DNA from: an uncultured Prevotella sp.
Lineage (GTDB): Bacteria > Bacteroidota > Bacteroidia > Bacteroidales > Bacteroidaceae
Length of the DNA: 64,000 nucleotides
Assembly: GCA_902798285.1 (NCBI GenBank)
Contig: CADBVZ010000010.1
Span: 1 to 64,000 of the forward strand
Direction of reading: 5' to 3'
Part shown: positions 9,330-18,904 of the stretch, one piece after another
How positions within the stretch are numbered: position 1 is the first letter of the stretch
Layout of the letters: every line of letters starts with the position of its first letter
Translations under genes and position numbers: made by a program
Notes under the pieces: generated by a model
Databases searched by the model: none
Seen by the model: the letters and a program-made list of their open reading frames with translations, nothing else
What the model was told of the DNA's origin: nothing

Positions 9330-11204
9330 TTACTTAACAGTTACAGGATAGCTCTTGGTAATAACCCAACCAGCGTAGTCAACTGTCTGATAGATAATCT
9401 CACACTCACCCTGACGGAGGTTCAGAGCAGTAACCTTCTCCTGACCGCTGAGAATCTTAGCGTCGTAGATCTTGTCACCCTGACGAACAGCAACATACTT
9501 GTACATTGCAGGAACGAGGTACTCCTCGGTCGGAGAGGTCAAGATTACAGTCATGCGGTTGTTAGGAATATCCAGTGTCAAACCAGGAACCAGACGATCG
9601 ATACCCTCGGGACCCTCAAACAGGACGATAGGAGTTACACATCTGAGGAAGTAGTTGTCACCAGCTACGGTAGCAATCTTAGCAGATACCTTTGACAGGA
9701 AGTTAGATACGCTTGAATTGATAGCAGCGATGTCATTGTTTTCAGCAGCGTGGTATACACCCTTCAGCTTGTTGAGTACGTTGTTTGCATAAGGAATGTT
9801 ATCAACGATAGCCTTGATCATGCCAAGAGACATCTGACCTGTAGTAACGGTTTTACCTCCAACTGTAACGGTTTCACCAGTTCCTTCGATACCACCCTTA
9901 ATCTCAGAAGCCTTCTTGCCAACTACCTTGAGAAGCTCAGCAACAGCCTTCTCAATAGCCTCAGCATCAACGTTCATCTGAATAGCGTCCTTACCATTCT
10001 GATCGAGCTCCCAGAAAGTCTTATATGACAGAGGCTCAACAGCAGCAACTACGAGGTGAGTGCTTGACTTGGCAACGTTTACCTTACCGGTAGCGCGCAG
10101 AGCCTGATACTTCATCTTCAGTTTGTCGTTATAAGTCTTCTGATACTGGTTCTGAATCCACTGCAGGGCCTCCTTGAGGAGTACCTTACTAGCCTCAGTC
10201 TTACCACCTTCGGTCTTAGCTTCCTTAACCTTGCTAACGATGTTGCTAATCTCGCTCATGTTACCCAGAGTCTTCCATGTGTCATCCAAGTTGTAAGAGA
10301 TAGCCTGCTCCCACTTAGACATGGGCAGGTTAACCTTAGCCTCATAGAGGTTTACGTTGTCGCTCTCAGAAGCCTCGTCTCTGCCATAGCCAGTCTTGCC
10401 AGCACCAATAGCGAGCCAGTGGTCAGAACCCTTCACGTCAGTAATCTCATAAGGATAAACATTACCCTTGCTGTCGATGAAATCGAATGTAACACCAGTG
10501 ATGTCAACACCTACGGGGTTCAGTGAGAAGTAGATAGTACCTGTGTTGTTGGTGTACTGAGCGAGCTGAGCGCCAAGACCCTCAAACTTGATGGGGCTAA
10601 CACCACTCATAAACGGATCAATATCACTTGCGTACTGACCATTCAGGTGATTCTCGTCTGTGCCATTAGCATCGTTGAAATATACATGATACTTAGATGA
10701 CGAGGTTGGGAACTGCTTCAGGCCGCTTCCGTTCAGACCATAGTAAGTCATCATTGTGGGCACCTGGAGGAACGGCAGATTGATAGTACCAATCACAGCG
10801 TCGTTAGTTTCCTCAATCTTAACATCGTAGATGGCGCTCTTTACATAATCCTCGAGCTCGGTGATCTTTTTCTCAGCAGCGTCCATACGAGCCTGAAGCT
10901 TAGCCTGCTCCTCCTCGAGGTTCTTAACGCGACCAGTCAGAGCTTCGATGTCCTTCCTAATCTGAGCAACCTCAGACTCAAGAGCTGAAACTTTGCTCTC
11001 CAGAGTACCAACGCGGCCCTCGAGAGATGTCAGACGTGAGTCAAGAGCATCGATCTGGAGCTGCAGATCGTTCTTTACCTTGTCAAGGTCCTTGTAGATG
11101 CTTGTGGTTACGTCGTCCACATTGTCCTTACAAGAAACAAATGATGTTGTGCCTGCAAAAAGCATTGCAGCCATCAGAATACCATTAATAATTTTCTTTT
11201 TCAT
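9330..11204 (-). CDS. Coiled-coil surface lipoprotein
   Basis: A 624-aa protein with a lipoprotein signal ending SFVSC (Cys26). Residues ~37-120 are an uninterrupted heptad-repeat coiled coil (LDSRLTSLEGRVGTLESKV and onward) resembling the stalk of Lpp-like or trimeric surface proteins. The remaining ~500 residues form an unfamiliar globular domain with no catalytic motif I recognise; Bacteroidales proteins with this N-terminus have sometimes been annotated as PL29-lyase-like N-terminal domain proteins. It precedes ompA in the same direction, 54 bases apart, suggesting a co-expressed envelope pair. A good promoter lies upstream. Confidence 0.65.
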   Translation of the reverse strand: MKKKIINGILMAAMLFAGTTSFVSCKDNVDDVTTSIYKDLDKVKNDLQLQIDALDSRLTSLEGRVGTLESKVSALESEVAQIRKDIEALTGRVKNLEEEQAKLQARMDAAEKKITELEDYVKSAIYDVKIEETNDAVIGTINLPFLQVPTMMTYYGLNGSGLKQFPTSSSKYHVYFNDANGTDENHLNGQYASDIDPFMSGVSPIKFEGLGAQLAQYTNNTGTIYFSLNPVGVDITGVTFDFIDSKGNVYPYEITDVKGSDHWLAIGAGKTGYGRDEASESDNVNLYEAKVNLPMSKWEQAISYNLDDTWKTLGNMSEISNIVSKVKEAKTEGGKTEASKVLLKEALQWIQNQYQKTYNDKLKMKYQALRATGKVNVAKSSTHLVVAAVEPLSYKTFWELDQNGKDAIQMNVDAEAIEKAVAELLKVVGKKASEIKGGIEGTGETVTVGGKTVTTGQMSLGMIKAIVDNIPYANNVLNKLKGVYHAAENNDIAAINSSVSNFLSKVSAKIATVAGDNYFLRCVTPIVLFEGPEGIDRLVPGLTLDIPNNRMTVILTSPTEEYLVPAMYKYVAVRQGDKIYDAKILSGQEKVTALNLRQGECEIIYQTVDYAGWVITKSYPVTVK

Positions 11205-11274
11205 TTGAACTAAAAATTATAATTAAACAATTAAAATATGATATATCTATGCATTAATTTATATAAATCGGTGA

Positions 11275-11305
11275 CAAAAGTAGGCAATTATTTCCAATTC
11301 TGCAA
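11275..11305 (-). promoter_or_regulatory. Promoter for the lipoprotein-ompA genes
   Basis: On the minus strand a -33 TTG (11305-11303) is followed after 20 bases by TACTTTTG (11282-11275). Both element and spacing match the Bacteroidota housekeeping promoter. It lies ~70 bases before the start codon, so the leader is fairly long and A/T-rich. Confidence 0.75.
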
Positions 11306-11417
11306 GAAAATTTTAATTTTTTTTTCAAAATATCGCAATTTTCTGCCATAATCGTGCATTTTGGGCACTTTTTTCTTGGATTTCTCATGCTTCCTATTGT
11401 TTTACGTGTAGTTGAGG

Positions 11418-11499
11418 TGCGCCTGACAGGACTCGAACCTGCACGTCTCACGACACCAGATCCTAAGTCTGACGCGTCTACCAATTCCGCCACAGGCGC
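11418..11499 (-). tRNA. tRNA-Leu (UAG anticodon)
   Basis: The minus strand folds into a class II tRNA. The acceptor stem is GCGCCTG/CAGGCGC, the D-arm region is GGCGGAATTGGTAGACGC, the anticodon arm is TCAGA-CTTAGGA-TCTGG with anticodon TAG, a variable arm follows, and the T-arm is GCAGG-TTCGAGT-CCTGT. No 3' CCA is encoded. The long variable arm and G-rich D-loop are leucine-type. Confidence 0.95.
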
Positions 11500-11554
11500 C
11501 CTTGCTCTTCCAGCATAGCGGCTTTGGGCCGTGGCATTGCTGGTTTTTGCGGTG

Positions 11555-11585
11555 CAAAGATACGACAATTTTTTCATTCCACCAA
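11555..11585 (-). promoter_or_regulatory. Promoter for tRNA-Leu
   Basis: On the minus strand TTG (11585-11583) is followed after 20 bases by TATCTTTG (11562-11555). It overlaps the last codons of the upstream S41 protease gene, so the tRNA has its own promoter about 50 bases before its 5' end. Confidence 0.7.
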
Positions 11586-12581
11586 AAGTTTACGTGCAAA
11601 TTCTATCAAAGTATCTTCACCTTTAACATAATCGGCCTCTGAAAGGGCTACATAATAGTCGGGTTCAATGCCGAACTCGGTTTGCTGCCGGTTGCGGTCA
11701 TACATAGGACATGCAGAGAATCGCACTGTCCATCCGTTGGGTAGGGTGGCATTGAATGGAAGTCCGCTTCCACCGCCCGTGCGGTCACCTACCACTTTGA
11801 CTGTGGGCATACATTTCATATACTTCACGAATTCGTTGGCGGCACTAAATACTTCTCGATTGGTAAGAATAACGACTGGTTTATACCAACGGAGTCGTGA
11901 GGAGGGTTCAATATACTGGGCTTCCATTTCCGAGAAGTTGCTGTGTCCCTTACCCGTCTTATGCTGCATATAGCCCACGAGTGTCTTTTCGCTGCAGAAG
12001 CGGGCGGCGAGTTTCTCGGCATTGGTGAGGTCACCCCCGCCGTTACCGCGGATATCAAAGATCAGTCCATTGCAGAAAGCAAAGTGCTTGATAACTTCGT
12101 CGAGGTTGCCTTCTCCAATACCGTTGGTAAAACTACCGTAGTATATATAGCCGATGTTGTCATCGAGTATGCGATATGTTACGCCTGCTGCGATGCGATA
12201 GTCGGTTCCTAAGTATCGACGTTGGATGGTGTCACTGAAGTTGGATGGATAATCCTCATGCCACTTCCAGTAGCGTCCATAGTCGAAGGCCGTTCCCAAG
12301 TTCACGTGTCCGTCGCGTAGTTCTGCGAGCATATCCGTGAGTACCTCGAAAAGCTGCTGGCTGTCAAGGTCTCCTTTCGCGCGTACATTATATATATTAT
12401 ATATATTCTGCCAGTCGAGTCCATATTCGTGCTGCTTGTAATCGAAGAAACAGTAGCGCTCGTCGATGATTTGCCACAACGCCTCGAAGTTGCCTTGGGG
12501 CGAATTGTCGTATTCCTCAGTGTCAACGCACGAGGATACGATAAACATCATGCTTATTATATATAGCAAATACTTCTTCAT
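11574..12581 (-). CDS. S41 family peptidase (lipoprotein)
   Basis: A 335-aa tail-specific-protease-like enzyme, likely lipidated (signal peptide ending IVSSC, Cys18), so periplasmic or at the outer membrane. The S41 core is visible: GLIFDIRGNGGGDLTNA, then the nucleophile region NREVFSAANEF with the presumed catalytic Ser, and VVGDRTGGGSGLPFN. An N-terminal helical segment (LRDGHVNLG) precedes it; no PDZ domain is apparent, so this is a short member. The start overlaps the stop of the upstream DUF3316-like gene (ATGA), indicating an operon with that barrel protein. Confidence 0.82.
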   Translation of the reverse strand: MKKYLLYIISMMFIVSSCVDTEEYDNSPQGNFEALWQIIDERYCFFDYKQHEYGLDWQNIYNIYNVRAKGDLDSQQLFEVLTDMLAELRDGHVNLGTAFDYGRYWKWHEDYPSNFSDTIQRRYLGTDYRIAAGVTYRILDDNIGYIYYGSFTNGIGEGNLDEVIKHFAFCNGLIFDIRGNGGGDLTNAEKLAARFCSEKTLVGYMQHKTGKGHSNFSEMEAQYIEPSSRLRWYKPVVILTNREVFSAANEFVKYMKCMPTVKVVGDRTGGGSGLPFNATLPNGWTVRFSACPMYDRNRQQTEFGIEPDYYVALSEADYVKGEDTLIEFARKLLVE

Positions 12582-13345
12582 AGACCACGGGCGATTCCGA
12601 TGAGCACACGATGGGTATAGATGTGCTGTTTCAGGTTATTCACTTGGGCTTGCTGGTAGTTGCCGAGATAGCCCAGACGGATATTCCACTTCTTGCCCGT
12701 GTGCCATTCGAGCGATACAAGCTGTCGCATGGTGGGGGCAGAGACGAAGGTAGTGGGCACGATGTTGTGATCATAGTTGCCACGCGAGAAGATCTCATAG
12801 TAGGATTGTCCGTAGTTGGGGCTGAACATAACACCTACTAATGGTAAGGCCACTTCGTAACGAAGCGAGAACTGCTGGCGTAGAAGGCGGAAACCGTAGG
12901 TTGCGATACCCGAAGGCATGATATTCAGTGAAGCCCTTGCCTGTACAGGATTGTTTGAACTGATCATGCAATAGAGAACTCCCAAATTGGCATTTACCAG
13001 TCCGCCAGCCTGTAATTGCAATTTTTCGTCAAACAACTGCCATTTGTAGTATTTGCCCCAATAAAAGTTGTAGTTACCTTCTAACATGGAGATGCTCTTG
13101 CTGCGATCTTCGGTTGATGAGATGTCTGCCTCGTGTTCCATCAATGTGCTCCATCTACTTTCCGGCTTCTGGCGCTCCTTTATATATAAATAGGTGAGAC
13201 CTGTACCAGAGAAATGCTCTGGTGTAAGATAGGTGTCGAGTATGTGCGATGGTCCTAGACCGAATAGATGGCTCTGGGCATTAATAGTGATTGATGAAAA
13301 GACAGAGGTGAGAAATGCTGCGCCGACAATTAGCCGACGAAGCAT
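12578..13345 (-). CDS. DUF3316-like outer-membrane protein
   Basis: A 255-aa exported protein, probably a small outer-membrane beta-barrel. The ATG at 13345 opens a signal peptide (MLRRLIVGAAFLTSVFSSITINAQ); an in-frame ATG at 13423 would add 26 residues translated through a GC-rich hairpin and is unlikely. The mature start (GLGPSHILDTYLTPEHFSGTG) resembles the DUF3316 family of Bacteroidales. It overlaps the S41 protease gene by 4 bases. Its function is unknown. Confidence 0.6.
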   Translation of the reverse strand: MLRRLIVGAAFLTSVFSSITINAQSHLFGLGPSHILDTYLTPEHFSGTGLTYLYIKERQKPESRWSTLMEHEADISSTEDRSKSISMLEGNYNFYWGKYYKWQLFDEKLQLQAGGLVNANLGVLYCMISSNNPVQARASLNIMPSGIATYGFRLLRQQFSLRYEVALPLVGVMFSPNYGQSYYEIFSRGNYDHNIVPTTFVSAPTMRQLVSLEWHTGKKWNIRLGYLGNYQQAQVNNLKQHIYTHRVLIGIARGL

Positions 13346-13363
13346 TTGATCAGCCCCCCCTTG

Positions 13364-13385
13364 TTCCCTCCTACTCAGGAGGGGA
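13364..13385. repeat. GC-rich hairpin in the parC to DUF3316 spacer
   Basis: TTCCCTCCT-ACTC-AGGAGGGGA folds into a 9-bp stem (one G-T pair) with a 4-base loop. It lies in the 61-base spacer between the parC stop and the preferred DUF3316 start, next to a run of seven C (G on the coding strand). There is no T-run on the transcribed side, so it is not a standard terminator. Confidence 0.6.
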
Positions 13386-13406
13386 ATACTAATGGGGATG
13401 GGAATA

Positions 13407-16100
13407 TCAAATTTCTTCATCATCGAATAAGCGTAATTGTCCTGTCAGTTCGTCGAGAACCTGCTGCTCGCTCTTGCCTGCATCAGGGTCGAGATCTTCA
13501 TCCTCCTGAATGTCTGGTGTCTCTTGATTCTCAGGCTCTTCTGGGAAGCGGATGGGCTCCAATTCCTCGATGCTCTCAATGGCGTACGTTGTGAGACGCT
13601 TACCCTTGGCTTTAAAGCCCTTGACAGCGATAAACTGCTCAGCGTCAAACTCTTCCGAGCCGCGGAAGGCATCGGCGCCACCATAAACAACTTGTATTCT
13701 GGGGTAGGGCGTGTCCGTCAGTAGAAGCATCTGCGACGCAGGATTCTCCGAGAGCCAGTTCTGCTTGTTCTTCTTGGCATCCATCACGAAGCGCTTCATA
13801 TATGGATATCCTTGATTGTCAGCATCATAGAGTATGGCGGTCCAGACCTTGTCAGCATCGTATTTCTCAATGCGCAGGATGTTCTCCTCGAAGTGGTTGT
13901 TCAAGTCGAAGTTCGAGAGATAGTAGTCACCGTTCTTCAGAATGACAAGTATCTGGTCTTCGTCGAAGAACTCGCCCAACAGTCGTCCATGTTCGTCGTA
14001 GTTTAGGCGGTTCACGTCTGGGTCGTACCACACCTTACGGCCTCCGAGTGTAGAGTGTCCGTGACTCTTCAGGCCGATGCGATGTACGGAGAATTTCGTG
14101 AGCAGGTTACCCTTCGATGTGCGGCCCTTGATCATCACCTCAGAGAAATCCTTGTCGAAGAATATCTTCTTGATTTTCGGATTCGGATCGAGCGTCACCT
14201 TGATGATCTCGGCCTCACCATTGGGGTTAGCTGAGAAATAGAGTATTTTTGAGCCAGGGGTACCCTGGGTCACGTCATACTCTCTATCGCGAATCATCGA
14301 TGTCATATTGAAGCGTTTGATGAAACTGAATCCCTTCTTACCATCGCGATAGGCTACATTATATATGGTACGCGTGTCGTTCTTCTTAAACACATTGAGG
14401 TAGAGAACGTTCTTGCCCACAAATACTTTCTCGGCTACGCGGATTACCTTGTATTTACCGTCTCTGTAGAAGATAATGATATCGTCGAGGTCGGAGCAGT
14501 TGCATACGAACTCGTCCTTTTTCAGTCCTGTGCCGATGAAGCCATCTGCACGGTTGATGTAGAGCTTTTGGTTGGCCTCGGCCACTTTGGCAGAGTCGAT
14601 GGTGTCAAAGTTGCGTATCTCCGTGAGTCGCGGATGGTCCTTGCCGTATTTGTCCTTCAAGAACTGGAACCAGTTGGCCGTTACTTCCGTGAGGTTCGCC
14701 AAGTCGCGGTCTATCTCCTCGATTTCTGCCTTCAGACGGGCCATCAGCTCGTCGGCCTTCTCCTTGTTGAATTTCAGGATGCGTTGCATCTTGATCTCCA
14801 ACAGCTTTAGTATGTCGTCCTTTGTTACCTCGCGCACCAGAGTGGGGTAGTAAGGCGTCAGTCGCTCGTCGATGTGCTCGCAAACCTTGTCAACATTGGG
14901 CGCTTCCTCGAACTTCTTGTCCTTATATATGCGTTCCTCGATGAAGATTTTCTCTAGTGACTGGAAGTGTAACTGTTCCAAGAGTTCGTTCTTGCGGATT
15001 TCTAGTTCCTGACGGATAAGGTCCTTCGTGCGGTCTACTGAATGACGAAGCACATCGCTGACAGTCAGGAACTTAGGTTTGTTGTCCTCGATCACGCAGC
15101 AGTTAGGCGAGATATTAATCTCACAATCTGTGAAAGCGTAAAGAGCGTCGATAGTCTTGTCGCTCGACACGCCCGGGGCTAGATGCACTTGAATCTCTAC
15201 GTTAGCCGCCGTGAGGTCTTCCACCTTACGAGCCTTGATTTTGCCTTTCTCAATGGCTTTTACGATGGAGTCCTGAATGGTCTCCGATGTCTTTGAGAAA
15301 GGAATCTCGCGGATCACAAGCGTCTTCTGGTCTATCTTTTCGATCTTGGCGCGCACCTTTAATACGCCGCCTCGTTGTCCGTCGTTGTATTTCGATACGT
15401 CAATGCTTCCAGATGTGGGGAAGTCGGGATAGAGCTGGAAAGGCTGGTCGTGCAGATAGCTGATGGCTGCATCGCAGATTTCGCAGAAGTTATGGGGCAG
15501 GATTTTCGATGACAATCCTACAGCGATACCCTCAGCGCCCTGAGCCAGCAGCAAGGGGAATTTCACGGGAAGCGTAATGGGCTCCTTGTTGCGTCCGTCG
15601 TACGACATCTTCCATTCCGTTGTCTTGGGGTTGAATACGCAATCCAGCGCGAATTTCGACAGACGGGCCTCGATGTATCGCGGAGCGGCTGCAGAGGAAC
15701 CAGTGAGGATGTTTCCCCAGTTACCCTGCGTGTCAATTAGAAGATCCTTTTGGCCCATTTGCACTAGGGCGTCGCCGATGGAGGCGTCGCCATGAGGGTG
15801 GAACTGCATGGTATGGCCCACGATGTTTGCCACTTTATTATATCGTCCGTCGTCCATCCGCTTCATCGAGTGGAGGATGCGTCGCTGCACGGGTTTCAAT
15901 CCGTCGCCCAGATGGGGCACGGCTCGCTCGAGGATTACGTACGAGGCATAATCTAGGAACCAATTCTGATACATGCCACTGAGGTGATGAACCGCAGCTG
16001 CATCAAAACGGTTTACGGGTTTGTAATCGGAGTGGCCGTCCTGAACGTCTTCCGACTCCTGCTGTTCTAAAATCTCTTCATCCTTTATTTCGTCGTCCAT
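13407..16100 (-). CDS. parC: Type IIA DNA topoisomerase subunit A (ParC-like)
   Basis: An 897-aa breakage-reunion subunit of topoisomerase IV/gyrase. The active-site Tyr142 lies in AAPRYIEARLS; the DNA gate region HPHGDASIGDAL is at 101-112, and the C-terminal half is beta-rich. It lacks a clear gyrase box (QRRGGKG-type) in the C-terminal part, and its ends are acidic, so ParC fits better than GyrA. The ATG at 16100 is preferred; upstream in-frame sequence to 16334 runs through both divergent promoters. No parE lies in this window. The residue equivalent to E. coli GyrA Ser83 is Ala106. Confidence 0.88.
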   Translation of the reverse strand: MDDEIKDEEILEQQESEDVQDGHSDYKPVNRFDAAAVHHLSGMYQNWFLDYASYVILERAVPHLGDGLKPVQRRILHSMKRMDDGRYNKVANIVGHTMQFHPHGDASIGDALVQMGQKDLLIDTQGNWGNILTGSSAAAPRYIEARLSKFALDCVFNPKTTEWKMSYDGRNKEPITLPVKFPLLLAQGAEGIAVGLSSKILPHNFCEICDAAISYLHDQPFQLYPDFPTSGSIDVSKYNDGQRGGVLKVRAKIEKIDQKTLVIREIPFSKTSETIQDSIVKAIEKGKIKARKVEDLTAANVEIQVHLAPGVSSDKTIDALYAFTDCEINISPNCCVIEDNKPKFLTVSDVLRHSVDRTKDLIRQELEIRKNELLEQLHFQSLEKIFIEERIYKDKKFEEAPNVDKVCEHIDERLTPYYPTLVREVTKDDILKLLEIKMQRILKFNKEKADELMARLKAEIEEIDRDLANLTEVTANWFQFLKDKYGKDHPRLTEIRNFDTIDSAKVAEANQKLYINRADGFIGTGLKKDEFVCNCSDLDDIIIFYRDGKYKVIRVAEKVFVGKNVLYLNVFKKNDTRTIYNVAYRDGKKGFSFIKRFNMTSMIRDREYDVTQGTPGSKILYFSANPNGEAEIIKVTLDPNPKIKKIFFDKDFSEVMIKGRTSKGNLLTKFSVHRIGLKSHGHSTLGGRKVWYDPDVNRLNYDEHGRLLGEFFDEDQILVILKNGDYYLSNFDLNNHFEENILRIEKYDADKVWTAILYDADNQGYPYMKRFVMDAKKNKQNWLSENPASQMLLLTDTPYPRIQVVYGGADAFRGSEEFDAEQFIAVKGFKAKGKRLTTYAIESIEELEPIRFPEEPENQETPDIQEDEDLDPDAGKSEQQVLDELTGQLRLFDDEEI

Positions 16101-16129
16101 TCTTTCTGTGGTCTTTAGCTTTTCGGCTA

Positions 16130-16137
16130 CAAAGGTA
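16130..16137 (-). promoter_or_regulatory. -7 box for parC
   Basis: The minus strand reads TACCTTTG, 30 bases before the parC ATG. A convincing -33 TTG at normal spacing is not seen. It is divergent from the alaS promoter. Confidence 0.6.
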
Positions 16138-16155
16138 CACATTTTTAACGGAAAA

Positions 16156-16188
16156 ATTGCGTAAAATAAGAAATAATTTGTACCTTTG
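16156..16188 (+). promoter_or_regulatory. Promoter for alaS
   Basis: ATTG (16156-16159) is followed after 21 bases by TACCTTTG (16181-16188), matching the Bacteroidota consensus. The ATG is 30 bases further on. Confidence 0.75.
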
Positions 16189-16218
16189 CAGTCGAAAATT
16201 AAATTTTGAAATAAGAAA

Positions 16219-18879
16219 ATGACAGCAAACGAGATTCGCGACTCATACAAGAAGTTCTTTGAGTCAAAGCAGCACGCCATCGTTCCCTCTGCACCGATGG
16301 TGATTAAGGACGACCCCACATTGATGTTTACCAACGCTGGTATGAACCAGTGGAAAGATATTATCTTAGGTACTCGCGACCCTGAGCCGCGTCGCCGTGC
16401 CGATACCCAGAAGTGTCTCCGCGTATCTGGTAAGCATAACGACTTGGAGGAGGTAGGCCACGATACTTACCACCACACCATGTTCGAGATGCTGGGCAAC
16501 TGGAGCTTTGGCGATTACTTCAAGGAAGGTGCCATCGATATGGCTTGGGAGTATCTCGTAGATGTGCTGAAGCTGAATCCTGAGGACCTTTATGTAACGG
16601 TGTTCGAGGGCTCTCCAGAAGAAAACATCCCTCGCGATGATGAGGCTGCCAAGTATTGGGCTAAGCATGTGCCTGAGGATCATATCATCAATGGTAATAA
16701 GCATGATAATTTCTGGGAGATGGGCGATACGGGTCCTTGTGGCCCTTGCTCTGAGATTCATGTCGACTCTCGTACCCCAGAGCAGCGAAAGGCCTCAGGT
16801 AAGAGCGGTCGTGAACTCGTAAACCAGGATGATCCCCAGGTGATAGAGATCTGGAACCTCGTGTTTATGCAGTTCAACCGTAAGACTGACGGCTCACTGG
16901 AAAAGCTTTCGATGAATGTGATTGATACCGGTATGGGCTTCGAGCGCCTTGTTCGCATGATGCAGGGCAAACACTCCAATTACGATACCGACGTGTTCCA
17001 GCCCATTATCAAGGCTGAGCAGCAGATTACTGGCTTGAAATACACCACTTTTGAAGAGGAAGTCCTGAACCCCATTACGAAGGAACAGGACGATATCAAC
17101 GTGGCTATGCGTGTCTGTGCTGACCACCTGAGGGCTGTATCGTTCTCCATTGCCGATGGCCAGCTGCCTTCGAACGCCAAGGCAGGCTATGTGATTCGTC
17201 GTATTCTGCGTCGTGCCGTTCGCTATGCCTACACCTTCCTGGGTCAGAAGGAAGCCTTCCTTTACAAGCTTCTGCCTACGCTGGTAGCTGAGATGGGTGA
17301 CGCCTTCCCTGAACTGAAGGCTCAGCAGCAGCTCATTGCCAAGGTGATGAAAGAAGAGGAGGATTCTTTCCTTCGTACTCTTGACAAGGGTATCTCACTG
17401 CTCGATAAAGCTATGGAGCAGCTGAAGGCTGAGGGTAAGACCGAGCTCGACGGCGAGCAGGCTTTCCGTCTCTTCGATACCTATGGCTTCCCCCTCGACC
17501 TCACAGAGTTGATCTGTCGTGAGAATGGTTTCACCGTTAATGAGGCGCAGTTTGACGTGGAGATGCAGAAGCAGAAGGAACGTGCCCGTAATGCTGCTGC
17601 CGTCGAGAATAGCGATTGGGTGGAACTCGCCCAGGGTGAGCAGCAGTTTGTGGGTTACGACTATACAGAATATGAGTGTCACATCCTGCGTTATCGCAAG
17701 GTGACACAGAAGAAGAATGAGTTTTATGAGCTTGTGCTCGACTATACACCGTTCTATGGCGAAATGGGTGGTCAGGTAGGCGACCAGGGCGTCATCTGCA
17801 ACGAGGCCGAGACCATCGATATTATCGACGCCAAGCGCGAGAACAACCAGACTGTTCACATCGTGAAGCAGCTGCCCAAGGATCCCGCTGCCCAGTTCAT
17901 GGCTTGTGTGGATACCGATAAGCGCGATGCCTCTGCTGCCAATCATACAGCTACCCACCTGTTGGACTATGCCCTGAAACAGGTGCTGGGCGATCATGTG
18001 GAGCAGAAGGGTTCATTTGTATCACCCGATACCCTTCGCTTCGACTTTTCTCACTTCGAGAAGGTTTCTGACGAGCAGCTTCGTGAGGTAGAGCGTATAG
18101 TGAACGATATGATCCGTCAGGATATCCAACTCGATGAGCATCGCGATGTGCCCTTCGAGGAGGCTAAGAAACTCGGTGCCATTGCCCTCTTCGGTGAGAA
18201 GTACGGTGACAAGGTGCGCGTAGTTCGCTTCGGTCCTTCTTGTGAGTTCTGCGGTGGTATCCACGCTAAGGCCACAGGTAAGATCGGCTTCTTCAAGATT
18301 ATCTCTGAGAGTTCTGTGGCAGCAGGTATCCGTCGTATCGAGGCCAAGACAGGTAAGGAGTGTGAAGAGTTGCTCTATCATACGGAGGATCTTCTGAAGG
18401 CTGTGAAGGCATTCTTCAACAATGCCAAGGACCTGCAGGGCGTTATTGCAAAGTATATCGAGGAGCATGACTCCATGAAGAAGGATATCGAGCAGTTCCA
18501 GGCTCAGCGCGTGCAGGCGCTGGCTGGTGAACTTGTCAACAAATCCCGCACCATCAACGGAGTGACCGTTATTACGGGTAAGTTTGATATGATGCCCAAT
18601 GCAGCCAAGGATCTTGTTTTCAAGGTACGCGAGCTGAAGTCCGAGAATCTTGTTTGTGTGGTAGGTACCGTCTTCGACGGCAAACCTATGCTGAACGTCA
18701 TGCTGAGTGATGACATGGTGAAGGATCACGGTCTGAACGCTGGTCAGCTGGTTCGTGAGGCTGCCAAACTAATGCAGGGTGGCGGTGGCGGTCAGCCCCA
18801 CTTCGCTTCTGCAGGTGGTAAGAACCCCGATGGTCTCTCTGCTGCCATCGACAAGGTGATTGAACTTTGCAATTTGTAA
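16219..18879 (+). CDS. alaS: Alanine--tRNA ligase
   Basis: An 886-aa class II aminoacyl-tRNA synthetase that charges tRNA-Ala. The N-terminal catalytic core begins [18 protein letters not shown] with the motif [11 protein letters not shown]. The editing domain has the zinc-binding HTATH pair and the C-x2-CGGIHA segment ([12 protein letters not shown]). The C-terminal DHHA1-type domain ends in a glycine-rich stretch ([16 protein letters not shown]). Full length and apparently intact. It is transcribed divergently from parC. Confidence 0.97.
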   Translation: MTANEIRDSYKKFFESKQHAIVPSAPMVIKDDPTLMFTNAGMNQWKDIILGTRDPEPRRRADTQKCLRVSGKHNDLEEVGHDTYHHTMFEMLGNWSFGDYFKEGAIDMAWEYLVDVLKLNPEDLYVTVFEGSPEENIPRDDEAAKYWAKHVPEDHIINGNKHDNFWEMGDTGPCGPCSEIHVDSRTPEQRKASGKSGRELVNQDDPQVIEIWNLVFMQFNRKTDGSLEKLSMNVIDTGMGFERLVRMMQGKHSNYDTDVFQPIIKAEQQITGLKYTTFEEEVLNPITKEQDDINVAMRVCADHLRAVSFSIADGQLPSNAKAGYVIRRILRRAVRYAYTFLGQKEAFLYKLLPTLVAEMGDAFPELKAQQQLIAKVMKEEEDSFLRTLDKGISLLDKAMEQLKAEGKTELDGEQAFRLFDTYGFPLDLTELICRENGFTVNEAQFDVEMQKQKERARNAAAVENSDWVELAQGEQQFVGYDYTEYECHILRYRKVTQKKNEFYELVLDYTPFYGEMGGQVGDQGVICNEAETIDIIDAKRENNQTVHIVKQLPKDPAAQFMACVDTDKRDASAANHTATHLLDYALKQVLGDHVEQKGSFVSPDTLRFDFSHFEKVSDEQLREVERIVNDMIRQDIQLDEHRDVPFEEAKKLGAIALFGEKYGDKVRVVRFGPSCEFCGGIHAKATGKIGFFKIISESSVAAGIRRIEAKTGKECEELLYHTEDLLKAVKAFFNNAKDLQGVIAKYIEEHDSMKKDIEQFQAQRVQALAGELVNKSRTINGVTVITGKFDMMPNAAKDLVFKVRELKSENLVCVVGTVFDGKPMLNVMLSDDMVKDHGLNAGQLVREAAKLMQGGGGGQPHFASAGGKNPDGLSAAIDKVIELCNL

Positions 18880-18892
18880 TCAAAAATAGAAT

Positions 18893-18900
18893 AAGGAGGT
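18893..18900 (+). promoter_or_regulatory. Strong Shine-Dalgarno sequence before the MerR gene
   Basis: AAGGAGGT lies 4 bases before the ATG at 18905. A perfect Shine-Dalgarno is unusual here, since most genes in this window have none, and it fixes the start codon. Confidence 0.8.
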
Positions 18901-18904
18901 AATT

